Positions 7,889 to 15,006 of a stretch of 34,207 bases of DNA are shown in pieces. This DNA is from Candidatus Obscuribacter sp. (lineage in GTDB: Bacteria > Cyanobacteriota > Vampirovibrionia > Obscuribacterales > Obscuribacteraceae). Within the stretch, counting starts at the first letter, position 1, and each line of letters starts with the position of its first letter. Position numbers and translations under genes: made by a program. The stretch lies in assembly GCA_021772135.1 (NCBI GenBank), contig JADYXQ010000148.1, forward strand, positions 1 to 34,207, in the 5' to 3' direction. The notes beneath the pieces are model-generated. The model ran no database searches. It saw nothing but the letters and a program-made list of their open reading frames with translations, and was not told where the DNA came from.

Positions 7889-8818
7889 GTGCGACCAGGG
7901 CTGGTAATAGTCGTTGTACTCGCTGTTCTTTCTATAGTGGTTGTGGCGCTGCCGCTGCTCATGAGCAAACCGGAAGAGGCGAAAATAGAGATTCCCACAT
8001 TAGGCGTAGTGGGGTTGCAGTTTGCTTTTCTCGACCAGGAATATCCGGTAGTGACTCGTGTCATGGACGAATCACCGGCACTTCTAGCAGGCATTCAAAA
8101 AGACGATCAGATCACTCTGATTGATGCGCGTAAAGCCTCGATGATGGGCGATTATGATATCAATCAGGCTCTATGCGGACCACCAGATTCATCAGTGCTG
8201 GTGGCAGTCAAATCTCACAAAGACAACAAGCTCAACTACCTCAATTTGACGCGGGTGACCATGTTAGATCTGGCTAAAGAAGCTGATAGCAAATACTTAG
8301 CAGCGCAAAGTCGTCTCAGCCGTGAAGACTATTTATTGCGCCGCGATGCTATGGCCAAAACAAACGATTTTTCGTATACCAGTTTGATCATGCACCATCT
8401 GCGTAAAGGGCCGGTGGTAATTGAATTTTTCAATCGCAATCAGGGACCGAACAAAAAACTGGCTGCAGCTGTAACTGAACACAACAAAAAAATAGTCGAT
8501 GGCAAATCCGATTCCAGATCTATCACTTTGCTCAGTGGCGCAGTGGGAGATCGGGAATTCAGCAATCTGGCGGATCATTTTGAGGTGCTGACCCAACCGG
8601 TTTATATCTTTATCCCCGGCAATCGCGGCGTCATTCTTGCTGCCAACGTCAACCGCGGAGCTATGAGCGATGAACAACTCAAAGGCAGCCTGGCTTCTAT
8701 GCTTGAGCAAGCCAAACAACCTATTGCTGAAATTTACTCATCGCCATCACAGACGGTTCCTGAGCTGGAAGAACGCAACGGCAGTTACACACCACTGAAG
8801 AAAAGCCACCACCAGTAA
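7889..8818 (+). CDS. Membrane-anchored PDZ plus thioredoxin-like protein
   Basis: A 309-residue protein from a GTG start with GAGG eight bases upstream. Residues 5-24 form an uncleaved-looking signal anchor. Residues about 37-120 form a PDZ-like domain (GVVGLQFAF, VTRVMDESPALLAGIQKDDQI). Residues about 173-275 look like a thioredoxin fold: KGPVVIEFFNRN, a central helix AAAVTEHNKKI, a following strand SITLLSG, then LTQPVYIFIPGNRGVI with the cis-Pro-type strand and a C-terminal helix. Where thioredoxins have WCxxC this one has NRNQ, so no redox chemistry is expected; a binding role at the envelope is more likely. The gene ends 26 bases before a strong terminator. Confidence 0.8.
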   Translation: MRPGLVIVVVLAVLSIVVVALPLLMSKPEEAKIEIPTLGVVGLQFAFLDQEYPVVTRVMDESPALLAGIQKDDQITLIDARKASMMGDYDINQALCGPPDSSVLVAVKSHKDNKLNYLNLTRVTMLDLAKEADSKYLAAQSRLSREDYLLRRDAMAKTNDFSYTSLIMHHLRKGPVVIEFFNRNQGPNKKLAAAVTEHNKKIVDGKSDSRSITLLSGAVGDREFSNLADHFEVLTQPVYIFIPGNRGVILAANVNRGAMSDEQLKGSLASMLEQAKQPIAEIYSSPSQTVPELEERNGSYTPLKKSHHQ

Positions 8819-8844
8819 TACCAGTATATTTTTAGATTGCAAAC

Positions 8845-8881
8845 AAAAACACCGCCCGGATAAATCTGCGGCGGTGTTTTT
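8845..8881 (+). terminator. Rho-independent terminator
   Basis: AAAAACACCGCC (8845-8856) pairs perfectly over 12 bases with GGCGGTGTTTTT (8870-8881), with a 13-base loop, a GC-rich core and a terminal T-run. It lies just after the PDZ/thioredoxin-like gene. The symmetric A and T runs mean it could also work on the opposite strand. Confidence 0.9.
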
Positions 8882-8970
8882 ACTATCGTCTGACTGCCTA
8901 TTGCGTAGGCTCGATATTTCTTGCTGCTTCAAGTCAGAATCCACAGCTAGCGGGTATCGCTACAGTTTCC

Positions 8971-8984
8971 GGTCTGCGCAGACC
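8971..8984. promoter_or_regulatory. Perfect 14-bp palindrome between direct repeats
   Basis: GGTCTGCGCAGACC is perfectly self-complementary and is bordered by AGTTTCC on both sides (8964-8970 and 8988-8994). The arrangement resembles a dimeric protein-binding site, but no regulator can be named and no gene start is close by. Confidence 0.35.
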
Positions 8985-9106
8985 TGAAGTTTCCACTTAA
9001 CCCCTCGGCTCAAAGCACACAACTTATTTATTGGTGTGTGCTCACCGCTTATGTAATTAGTATAGCGAAAATTGCATAGCTGTGAAGTCCCCCGATGAAG
9101 ATCTTT

Positions 9107-9161
9107 TGCATATCGAACCCACTCGCTCAAACTAGCCTCTGAGGCCAGTTTCGATATAGCA
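9107..9161. ncRNA. Possible small structured RNA element
   Basis: TGC plus ATATCGAA (9107-9117) pairs with TTCGATAT, a bulged A, and GCA (9150-9161). The interior holds a second imperfect palindrome of 23 bases (9129-9151) centred on GCCTC-T-GAGGC. Nested pairing in a gene-free spacer suggests a structured RNA or regulatory element. There is no clear promoter or T-run, and strand and ends are unknown. Confidence 0.25.
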
Positions 9162-9498
9162 CCAACTAGCCAAGCACGTGAACCTGGCCCATGACATAGC
9201 TAAAGAAATTTAGATATATTTTGCATATGCAGTTGTGAACAACTCAGGCACCAGGCCGATTGAGCATACAAGCAGTGAGGCATTGAAATCCCAGCCAGGA
9301 AGCTGCCATCAAGCAAAAGAAACAGGCAAAAACGCGGTGCATAGTAACTCCTCGACTTTCAGAATTTCAAAAATACCAACTTTCAGCTTACCACTCACTT
9401 GTAAACCTCGCTTTGACTGGCTTTATAACAATAGGATTCTTTATATGTCTTATGGCCTCAGCAAGTTCTAAAATTAAGTCTGTACCTGGAGTTTTAAT

Positions 9499-11121
9499 AT
9501 GGCTTATAACGATTTGCGCGAATTCATCGATGCTTTAGATAGAGCTGGCGAGCTGATGCGCATTAAAGTACCGGTTTCGGCTCATCTGGAAATTGCCGAA
9601 ATTACCGACCGAGTGAGCAAGCTGCCTGGCAGCGAGAATAAAGCCATACTTTTCGAGAATGTCATTGGTTATGAAATGCCGGTGCTCATCAATGCTCAGG
9701 GATCGATGAACAGAATTTGCCTGTCTCTTGAAGTTGATGATCTCGACACTATTGCCGACCGCATTCGCGTCTTCATTAAACCGAAAGTGCCGGAGAGCTT
9801 CATGGCAAAATTGGCCTTCTTGCCCACCATTATGGAAGTGGGCAAATTTCCACCGAAAGTAATCAGCGGTCAGGCACCCTGTCAGGAAGTGGTGATCACC
9901 AACCCCAACGATCCCATGCTGGACAAAATTCCAATCATTACTTGCTGGCCGGAGGACGGTGGGCCGTTCATCACCATGGGCGCCATTATCACCAAAGACC
10001 CGCACAACGGCAACCGCAATGTCGGCATGTATCGGCTGCAAAAGTTCGACAATGCCACCACCGGCATGCACTGGCATAAACATCACGACGGTGCCAAAAA
10101 TTTCGAAAATTCCAGACGTGACTCTATGACTAATGCCGCACAATCTGGTAATGGCGCCGCTTTCCACCCTGATTCTCCAGCTGGCCAGCCAAGCGAACCA
10201 CCTAACTACGGCACTTTCTTTGAAAAAGAACAATACGAAAAGCCGGGCAATCGTCTGGAGGTAGCGGTGGTACTGGGCGCCGATCCTTCAATCACTTACG
10301 CTGCTACCGCACCGCTGCCGCCTGAAATTGACGAATTAATCTTTGCCGGATTCTTAAGGCAGAGCCCGGTGCGTCTTGTTAGATGCAAGACCATCGACCT
10401 AGAAGTGCCGGCCACGGCAGAAATTGTTATAGAAGGATATGTCGACCAGAAAGAGTTGAAGCGTGAAGGGCCGTTTGGCGACCATACGGGCTTTTATAGC
10501 CTGGCCGGACTTTTCCCAGTCTTTCACGTCACGGCCGTAACTCACCGCAAAAATCCTATTTATCAAACCATCATTGTCGGCAAGCCACCGCAAGAAGATT
10601 GCTTCTTAGGCAAAGCCACCGAGCGCATTTTTATGCCTATGGTGCAGATGCTGGTTCCAGAAATTACCGACATGAACTTGCCCTGGGAAGGAGTCTTCCA
10701 CAACTGCGTTATTGTCGCCATCGACAAGCGTTTTCCCGGCCATGCCCGCAAAGTCATGAGCGCCATCTGGGGCCTGGGTCAAATGATGTTCACCAAGTTT
10801 GCCATCATCGTCGATAAAGATGTGGACGTTCACAATCTCTCGGAAGTGGCCTTGCATGTTTTCGGCAATACCGACCCCAAACGCGACATGATGTTTGTGG
10901 AAGGCCCGCTTGATATTCTCGATCATGCCTCACCGCTGATGGGTTATGGTTCAAAAGTAGGCATCGATGCCACTCGCAAGTGGAAATCAGAAGGTTTTGA
11001 ACGAGAATGGCCCACCCCGATTGTGATGTCGGAAGTGGTTAAGGAGCAGGTGGAAAGCCGCTGGGCTGAATATGGCTTCAAAGATGCGGCCAATAAAAAA
11101 TCGAAAGAAACAGCAAAATAG
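9499..11121 (+). CDS. ubiD: UbiD-family prenylated-FMN-dependent decarboxylase
   Basis: A 540-residue UbiD-family protein, longer than the usual 480-500. The family catalyses reversible (de)carboxylation of aromatic or unsaturated acids using prenylated FMN made by UbiX. Hallmarks: MAYNDLREFIDALDRAGEL at the N-terminus, NVGMYRLQ at 174-181 and GMHWHKHHDGA at 189-199 in the cofactor/metal region, and AEIVIEGYV (307-315) plus REGPFGDHTGFYS (322-334) carrying the catalytic acidic residues. About 40 extra residues (roughly 205-248: Ser, Asn, Pro, then Phe/Tyr/Glu) interrupt the region between the cofactor segment and LEVAVVLGADP. The ATG has GGAG seven bases upstream. No ubiX partner is in the window, so the substrate is open: ubiquinone/menaquinone-type precursor or another aromatic acid. 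Confidence 0.93.
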   Translation: MAYNDLREFIDALDRAGELMRIKVPVSAHLEIAEITDRVSKLPGSENKAILFENVIGYEMPVLINAQGSMNRICLSLEVDDLDTIADRIRVFIKPKVPESFMAKLAFLPTIMEVGKFPPKVISGQAPCQEVVITNPNDPMLDKIPIITCWPEDGGPFITMGAIITKDPHNGNRNVGMYRLQKFDNATTGMHWHKHHDGAKNFENSRRDSMTNAAQSGNGAAFHPDSPAGQPSEPPNYGTFFEKEQYEKPGNRLEVAVVLGADPSITYAATAPLPPEIDELIFAGFLRQSPVRLVRCKTIDLEVPATAEIVIEGYVDQKELKREGPFGDHTGFYSLAGLFPVFHVTAVTHRKNPIYQTIIVGKPPQEDCFLGKATERIFMPMVQMLVPEITDMNLPWEGVFHNCVIVAIDKRFPGHARKVMSAIWGLGQMMFTKFAIIVDKDVDVHNLSEVALHVFGNTDPKRDMMFVEGPLDILDHASPLMGYGSKVGIDATRKWKSEGFEREWPTPIVMSEVVKEQVESRWAEYGFKDAANKKSKETAK

Positions 11122-11264
11122 CAGGTTGCCAAGCGCAAACGTTTAATCTTCAGGTGATGAAAATCTCTGTTGTTGGGAATAAAAGAGATACGAACATAGT
11201 GATGCGATGCCCTCGGGCAGAGTAGAGAACGGTTCGGTCTTACTTTCATATTCAGGTGTTCTCT

Positions 11265-12476
11265 ATGAGCCAGTTGAAGCGCATAGCTACTATTGTCGTG
11301 CTTGTTTGTTTGACCTTAACTTCGGTCTACCAACAGCCAGCATCGGGTCATCGTGCCTTACCGGTCGATACCTATCATCGTGCCTGGCAACTGGTGCACG
11401 AAAATTACTATGACGGCAGCTTCAACGGCAAAAACTGGAATGACTTCGAGCACAAATTCGACGGTCAAATCAAAACTCCCGCCGACGCTCAAAAATACAT
11501 CAAAGTGATGCTGGAAAGTCTCAATGACCCTTACACCCGTTACCTTGATCCACGAGCTTTTCAGGATGAAAACGATGCTATCGACGCTCGCATTGTCGGC
11601 ATCGGCATTAATCTCCAACAAACTAAAGACCTTCAACGCCTTGTTGTAACACGCACCATCAGCGGCGGTCCTGCTGAACTGGCCGGTGTGCGCTGTAGAG
11701 ACGAAATTGTCGGAATCGACGGCACCGCAGCTGTGGGCATGACCCCCGAACAAGCTGCCGATAAAATTCGTGGCAAAGCCGGTATCCCTGTACAACTAAG
11801 CCTCAAAGCGGAAGGCAATGTACCAGTACGCACCGTTAATATCACTCGTCAGGAAATCGTCATTCATGCAGTCGATGCGAAAATGATGCCAAACAATATC
11901 GGCTACATCAATCTTTCTACTTTTATATCCAACGATGCCTCCCGCGAGTTCAAAGCTGCGTTGAGCAAACTCTCTCGCGCCGACGGTTTAATCGTCGACT
12001 TGCGCGATAACCCAGGCGGATTGCTTTCCAATGCTCTGGAAATCTCCGACATGCTCCTTGAAGGTGGTGCCATCGTCAGCACTGTCAGCCGCCACGGCCG
12101 CCATACTGATATCGCTTCCGGCGAACCGGCTACTCATCAACCAATCGTGCTCTTAGTCGACGAAGAATCTGCCAGTGCTTCTGAAATTCTTGCCAGCGCA
12201 CTTAAAGATAACGGACGGGCAGTACTGGTAGGCAAATCTACTTACGGCAAAGGACTGGTTCAAGAAATCAACCGACTACCAGGCGGCGCCGCTATTCACA
12301 TTACGGTGAGCCGCTACCTCACTGCCGCCGGTGCTGATATCAATAAAGTTGGAGTAATTCCAGATATCAACGAGCCCGACAAAGACAAACAAATGAAAGT
12401 TGCGCTCTCCTGCTTGAAAGAAAAAATCGCCAGCTTAAAGCCTGTGCGCACCAGCAATTTGTCTATCAGCAGATAA
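11265..12476 (+). CDS. S41 family C-terminal processing protease (CtpA-like)
   Basis: The ATG at 11265 is preferred because AGG lies eight bases upstream; an in-frame GTG at 11256 would add three residues. With numbering from that GTG (406 residues), a signal or anchor segment covers 9-24, an N-terminal helical part 38-100, a PDZ domain about 105-195 (GIGINLQQ, GGPAELAGVRCRDEIVGIDG), and the S41 core 205-375 with DLRDNPGG at 248-255. The catalytic dyad is Ser307 in SASASE and Lys332 in YGKG, 25 apart as in Tsp/CtpB. The enzyme cleaves C-termini of exported proteins. Two exported low-complexity proteins follow on the same strand with 34- and 51-base gaps, so they are candidate substrates by context only. 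Confidence 0.94.
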   Translation: MSQLKRIATIVVLVCLTLTSVYQQPASGHRALPVDTYHRAWQLVHENYYDGSFNGKNWNDFEHKFDGQIKTPADAQKYIKVMLESLNDPYTRYLDPRAFQDENDAIDARIVGIGINLQQTKDLQRLVVTRTISGGPAELAGVRCRDEIVGIDGTAAVGMTPEQAADKIRGKAGIPVQLSLKAEGNVPVRTVNITRQEIVIHAVDAKMMPNNIGYINLSTFISNDASREFKAALSKLSRADGLIVDLRDNPGGLLSNALEISDMLLEGGAIVSTVSRHGRHTDIASGEPATHQPIVLLVDEESASASEILASALKDNGRAVLVGKSTYGKGLVQEINRLPGGAAIHITVSRYLTAAGADINKVGVIPDINEPDKDKQMKVALSCLKEKIASLKPVRTSNLSISR

Positions 12477-12510
12477 CAAATACCGGTCCGCAACGGCAAA
12501 GAGGCCTTGT

Positions 12511-13533
12511 ATGGAAAACATCCAAAAAATAATTGGCTTGGCGCTCGTCTCTTTGACGGGCGCTTCGCTGCAAATAATGCCCTTTTATTTTGTCGCTCCG
12601 GCTCAAGCACAGGGCGGCAATGCCCCACCGGGAAGTTTCATTCAGAGCACCAATCAAAATCAGCAAGGCCAAAATATAGCGCCACCACCGACGGCACCAA
12701 ATTATGCCGGTCAGGGGCAGAATTATCCACCACAAAATTATCAACAACAGGGTAGCTACCAGCCGCCACCTTTGCAGGCACCACCACAAAATTATCAACA
12801 GCCTGGATATCAATCGCAGCCTCCGGCTTATCAGAATCAGCCTCCGGCTTATCAGAATCAAAACGGCCAGCCGGGTCAAATTCAGGGATTTCAACCAAGT
12901 CAAAACTATCAACAACCAAATAATGGTTTCCAGCCTCAGCAACCAGGCTTCCAGCCACAGCAACCACACTATCAGTCTCAAACCGGCATGGCACCAGTAG
13001 AAGGCTCTGTGCAACAAAATCAATTCGGCCAGCAACCTGCTACCCAAGCACAAGCTGCCGGTGATCCAACTTGGCCCACCGATTTTGATGAAAATACCTC
13101 CACAACGCAGCCGGCCAACGCTCAGGCTGAGAGCCCAGCTCAGCCAAGCAAAGCAGCAGCTGTGGGTTCGGCACTGGTCAAAACATTAGGTTCAGTGATG
13201 GCTGCCCGCGCGGCCGGCGGCATGATGGGTGGTTACGGCAACCCGATGATGGGCGGAATGGGCGGCAATACCAGCATGATGGGTCGCATGTTTGGCGGCA
13301 ATTCTATGATGGGTCGCATGGGCGGTTTAGGTGGTTTGGGCGAAATGGGTGGCCTTGGTGGTATGAGTGGTATGGGTGGCTACGGCATGAATGGCATGAA
13401 CGGTTACGGCATGAATGGCATGAACGGCTACGGCATGAATGGCATGAACGGCTACGGCATGAATGGCATGAACGGTTACAACAATGGTGGCGGAATGATG
13501 AATTCGCTTCTAAACCGCATGATCAATCATTGA
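12511..13533 (+). CDS. Exported Gln/Pro/Tyr-rich and Gly/Met/Asn-repeat protein
   Basis: A 340-residue protein with AGAGG upstream of its ATG and a signal peptide ending in APAQAQ at about 34. Residues 35-175 are Gln/Pro/Tyr/Asn-rich with loose repeats such as QNYQQ and PPAYQNQ, including one exact 21-bp duplication. Residues 176-230 are Ala/Thr-rich with a possible helix (AAAVGSALVKTLGSVMAARAAGG). Residues 230-340 are Gly/Met-rich and contain four exact copies of YGMNGMNG. No enzymatic motif occurs. Composition suggests a disordered, possibly self-assembling surface or matrix protein; this is inferred from composition alone. It lies between the CtpA-like protease and a second low-complexity protein. 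Confidence 0.8.
   Translation: MENIQKIIGLALVSLTGASLQIMPFYFVAPAQAQGGNAPPGSFIQSTNQNQQGQNIAPPPTAPNYAGQGQNYPPQNYQQQGSYQPPPLQAPPQNYQQPGYQSQPPAYQNQPPAYQNQNGQPGQIQGFQPSQNYQQPNNGFQPQQPGFQPQQPHYQSQTGMAPVEGSVQQNQFGQQPATQAQAAGDPTWPTDFDENTSTTQPANAQAESPAQPSKAAAVGSALVKTLGSVMAARAAGGMMGGYGNPMMGGMGGNTSMMGRMFGGNSMMGRMGGLGGLGEMGGLGGMSGMGGYGMNGMNGYGMNGMNGYGMNGMNGYGMNGMNGYNNGGGMMNSLLNRMINH
12817..12858. repeat. 21-bp exact tandem duplication (QPPAYQN x2)
   Basis: Two identical adjacent 21-base units encode QPPAYQN twice, in frame within the gene at 12511. The identity at wobble positions indicates a recent duplication. Confidence 0.85.
13381..13476. repeat. 24-bp tandem repeat, four copies (YGMNGMNG)
   Basis: Four consecutive 24-base units differ only in the final T or C and encode YGMNGMNG each, followed by a degenerate partial copy (YNNG). 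The near identity suggests recent expansion by slippage or unequal recombination, and copy number probably varies between strains. Confidence 0.92.
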
Positions 13534-13584
13534 GTAGAGAAAAATTCAAAATAAAATTGAAATTGAAAGGCTAGGAGATTAGTG

Positions 13585-14997
13585 ATGACGCGGTTGAAAA
13601 TACATCTGGGCACCATAGCCATGGCCGCCACTTTTACTTTGTCATATCTAGCTCTATTAGCTTCACCGGCTGCTCAGGCGCAAAATCCTTTCAATGACTC
13701 GCAGACCTGGGCAAATCAACCTCCCGGCGCGTTTTTGACTAATAGAGCAGTGACTAAAAAGGCCGCCGCTCCTGTTAAAAAGCCGGCAGCTAAACCAGCA
13801 CCACTAAAACAAAACGTACAACAAGGTACACCGCAGTTTTCAACACAACAACCAGAACAATTTCAACAGCGCCAGCCTGTAGGGCAATCAGACTGGCAGC
13901 AAATGGGCGGCGGTAGCGGTGCCCAACAACAGGGCAGCCAGCAAGGAGCCAGCGATTGGGTAGAGCCCAGTGGCGACTCTGATCAATCAAGCCAAGATAC
14001 ACAGCAATCGGGTCAGGGTTGGGTTACTAATACACAAGCTCCGGCAGGTTATAGTCAAAGTAATTCGAACTCAGGCGGTCAGATCGGCTCATCAGGCTGG
14101 ACTACTCCGGGCGGTACTGGTGGTAGTACTGGTACCAGCAGCGGTGGCAATCAGAATTTTAACCAGAATCAGAATTTTAACCAAAGTAGTAATGCCAGCG
14201 AACCGAATGCCGGCGTCGGCACCTCAGGTTGGGTCACGCCAGGCGGTAGTAGTGGTGGCAACTCCGGCAATGTAGGAAACAACAATAATAGCGGTGGTGC
14301 TTTCTCCAGTCAGGGCGTAGGCAACTATCAGGCACCACAACAAGCTGCCAACCGGTCACAGTGGAGCACACCCTCCACTCCCTCGGGCAACAGCGGAAAC
14401 AACGGCAACGGCAACAATCTTGGGCAGTCGCAGTGGAATACAGCCGGCAACACTAACTCTAACAACAATAATTTTAATAACGCCGCCAGTCCACCGGCTT
14501 TTCCGCCAAGTTCGTTTACTCCCGCTGGTCAAAGACCGCAGCAAGGCACAGGTCAAGCGCCGCTTCTAGGCGACGTGCTCGAACAAGAGCAATTGCAAGG
14601 CGGCGTGCAGTCTAGCGGCAATGGCAATATGGGGAATAACGGCGGCAATATGGGAATGTCTGCTAATGGTGGCGCCTCTGGTGGCGGTCAGGCCATGCCG
14701 GCCTTCAATCAGGGCTCGGCGGCAGGCTTTATGCCGGCAATTATGAATATGATGCAGACGATAATGCCGCCAAAGGGTGGCGGTTACAACCCTAATCTTG
14801 GTAGTACGGGCAGTGGCACTCTGAACAGCTCTGGCAGCAATGTTTTCGTGCCGCAGCAGCAGATGCAGCGCCCTGTCGTTCGCCGGCCCATGCGGGCTCC
14901 GCGTATTGTCACTCAGACCGGAAAACAAGTATCAAGGCAATTGAATCGCAGTGTCAACCGTATGCTTTACCAAGGCATGGGTAATTTGCGCTTCTAG
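13585..14997 (+). CDS. Exported Gln/Asn/Gly/Ser-rich protein with Trp-Pro repeats
   Basis: ATG 13585 has AGGAG seven bases upstream; an adjacent GTG at 13582 is possible. The protein of about 470 residues has a signal peptide ending SPAAQAQ at about 34. A Lys/Ala/Pro linker (55-80) leads into a very Gln/Asn/Gly/Ser-rich region (80-360) in which a Trp motif recurs: SDWVEPSG, QGWVTN, SGWTTPGG, SGWVTPGG, SQWSTPS, SQWNTAG. After Gly/Met-rich stretches, the C-terminus (about 425-471) is basic and conserved-looking (RRPMRAPRIVTQTGKQVSR, then MLYQGMGNLRF). The Q/N content is prion-like. It shares the N-terminal pattern of its neighbour at 12511 (signal peptide, AQ ending, PPGxF motif), which suggests common descent or role. 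It converges on the TPR gene at 15007. Confidence 0.8.
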   Translation: MTRLKIHLGTIAMAATFTLSYLALLASPAAQAQNPFNDSQTWANQPPGAFLTNRAVTKKAAAPVKKPAAKPAPLKQNVQQGTPQFSTQQPEQFQQRQPVGQSDWQQMGGGSGAQQQGSQQGASDWVEPSGDSDQSSQDTQQSGQGWVTNTQAPAGYSQSNSNSGGQIGSSGWTTPGGTGGSTGTSSGGNQNFNQNQNFNQSSNASEPNAGVGTSGWVTPGGSSGGNSGNVGNNNNSGGAFSSQGVGNYQAPQQAANRSQWSTPSTPSGNSGNNGNGNNLGQSQWNTAGNTNSNNNNFNNAASPPAFPPSSFTPAGQRPQQGTGQAPLLGDVLEQEQLQGGVQSSGNGNMGNNGGNMGMSANGGASGGGQAMPAFNQGSAAGFMPAIMNMMQTIMPPKGGGYNPNLGSTGSGTLNSSGSNVFVPQQQMQRPVVRRPMRAPRIVTQTGKQVSRQLNRSVNRMLYQGMGNLRF

Positions 14998-15006
14998 AAA
15001 TAGCAA

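Larger units (their letters stand above)
8882..9498. other. Gene-free, hairpin-rich intergenic region
   Basis: This is the only gene-free stretch longer than 300 bases. I see no credible coding frame. Its first half holds several inverted repeats: TAGCG/CGCTA (8948-8962), the 14-base palindrome GGTCTGCGCAGACC (8971-8984) between two AGTTTCC copies, AGCACAC/GTGTGCT (9014-9042), and a nested structure at 9107-9161. TTTTGCATAT occurs at 9104-9113 and again at 9219-9228, where it runs into the palindrome TGCATATGCA (9222-9231). The second half (9245-9480) is AT-rich and presumably holds the promoter and leader of the UbiD-family gene. Confidence 0.6.

Noticed and set aside
7768..8124. 118-codon frame overlapping the PDZ gene start
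   Set aside because: Out of frame with a longer gene that has a ribosome site, anchor and domain. Its own translation has no recognisable features.
9108..9122. tRNA T-loop-like GGTTCGA on the minus strand
   Set aside because: Flanking bases do not form the T stem, and no acceptor or anticodon arm is present.
9413..9446. TTGACT as a -35 for the UbiD-family gene
   Set aside because: No acceptable -10 sequence at 16-18 bases. The nearby TATAAC and TTATAT are at wrong distances.
9235..9471. 78-codon plus-strand frame in the intergenic region
   Set aside because: GTG start without ribosome site, no domain or signal sequence, composition like the surrounding non-coding DNA.
12466..13053. 195-codon minus-strand frame opposite the gene at 12511
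   Set aside because: Leu/Trp/Ile-rich translation is the complement of Gln/Pro/Asn codons. The plus strand has ribosome site and signal peptide.
13381..13476. CRISPR-like array
   Set aside because: Units are contiguous without spacers and in frame inside a Gly/Met-rich coding region.
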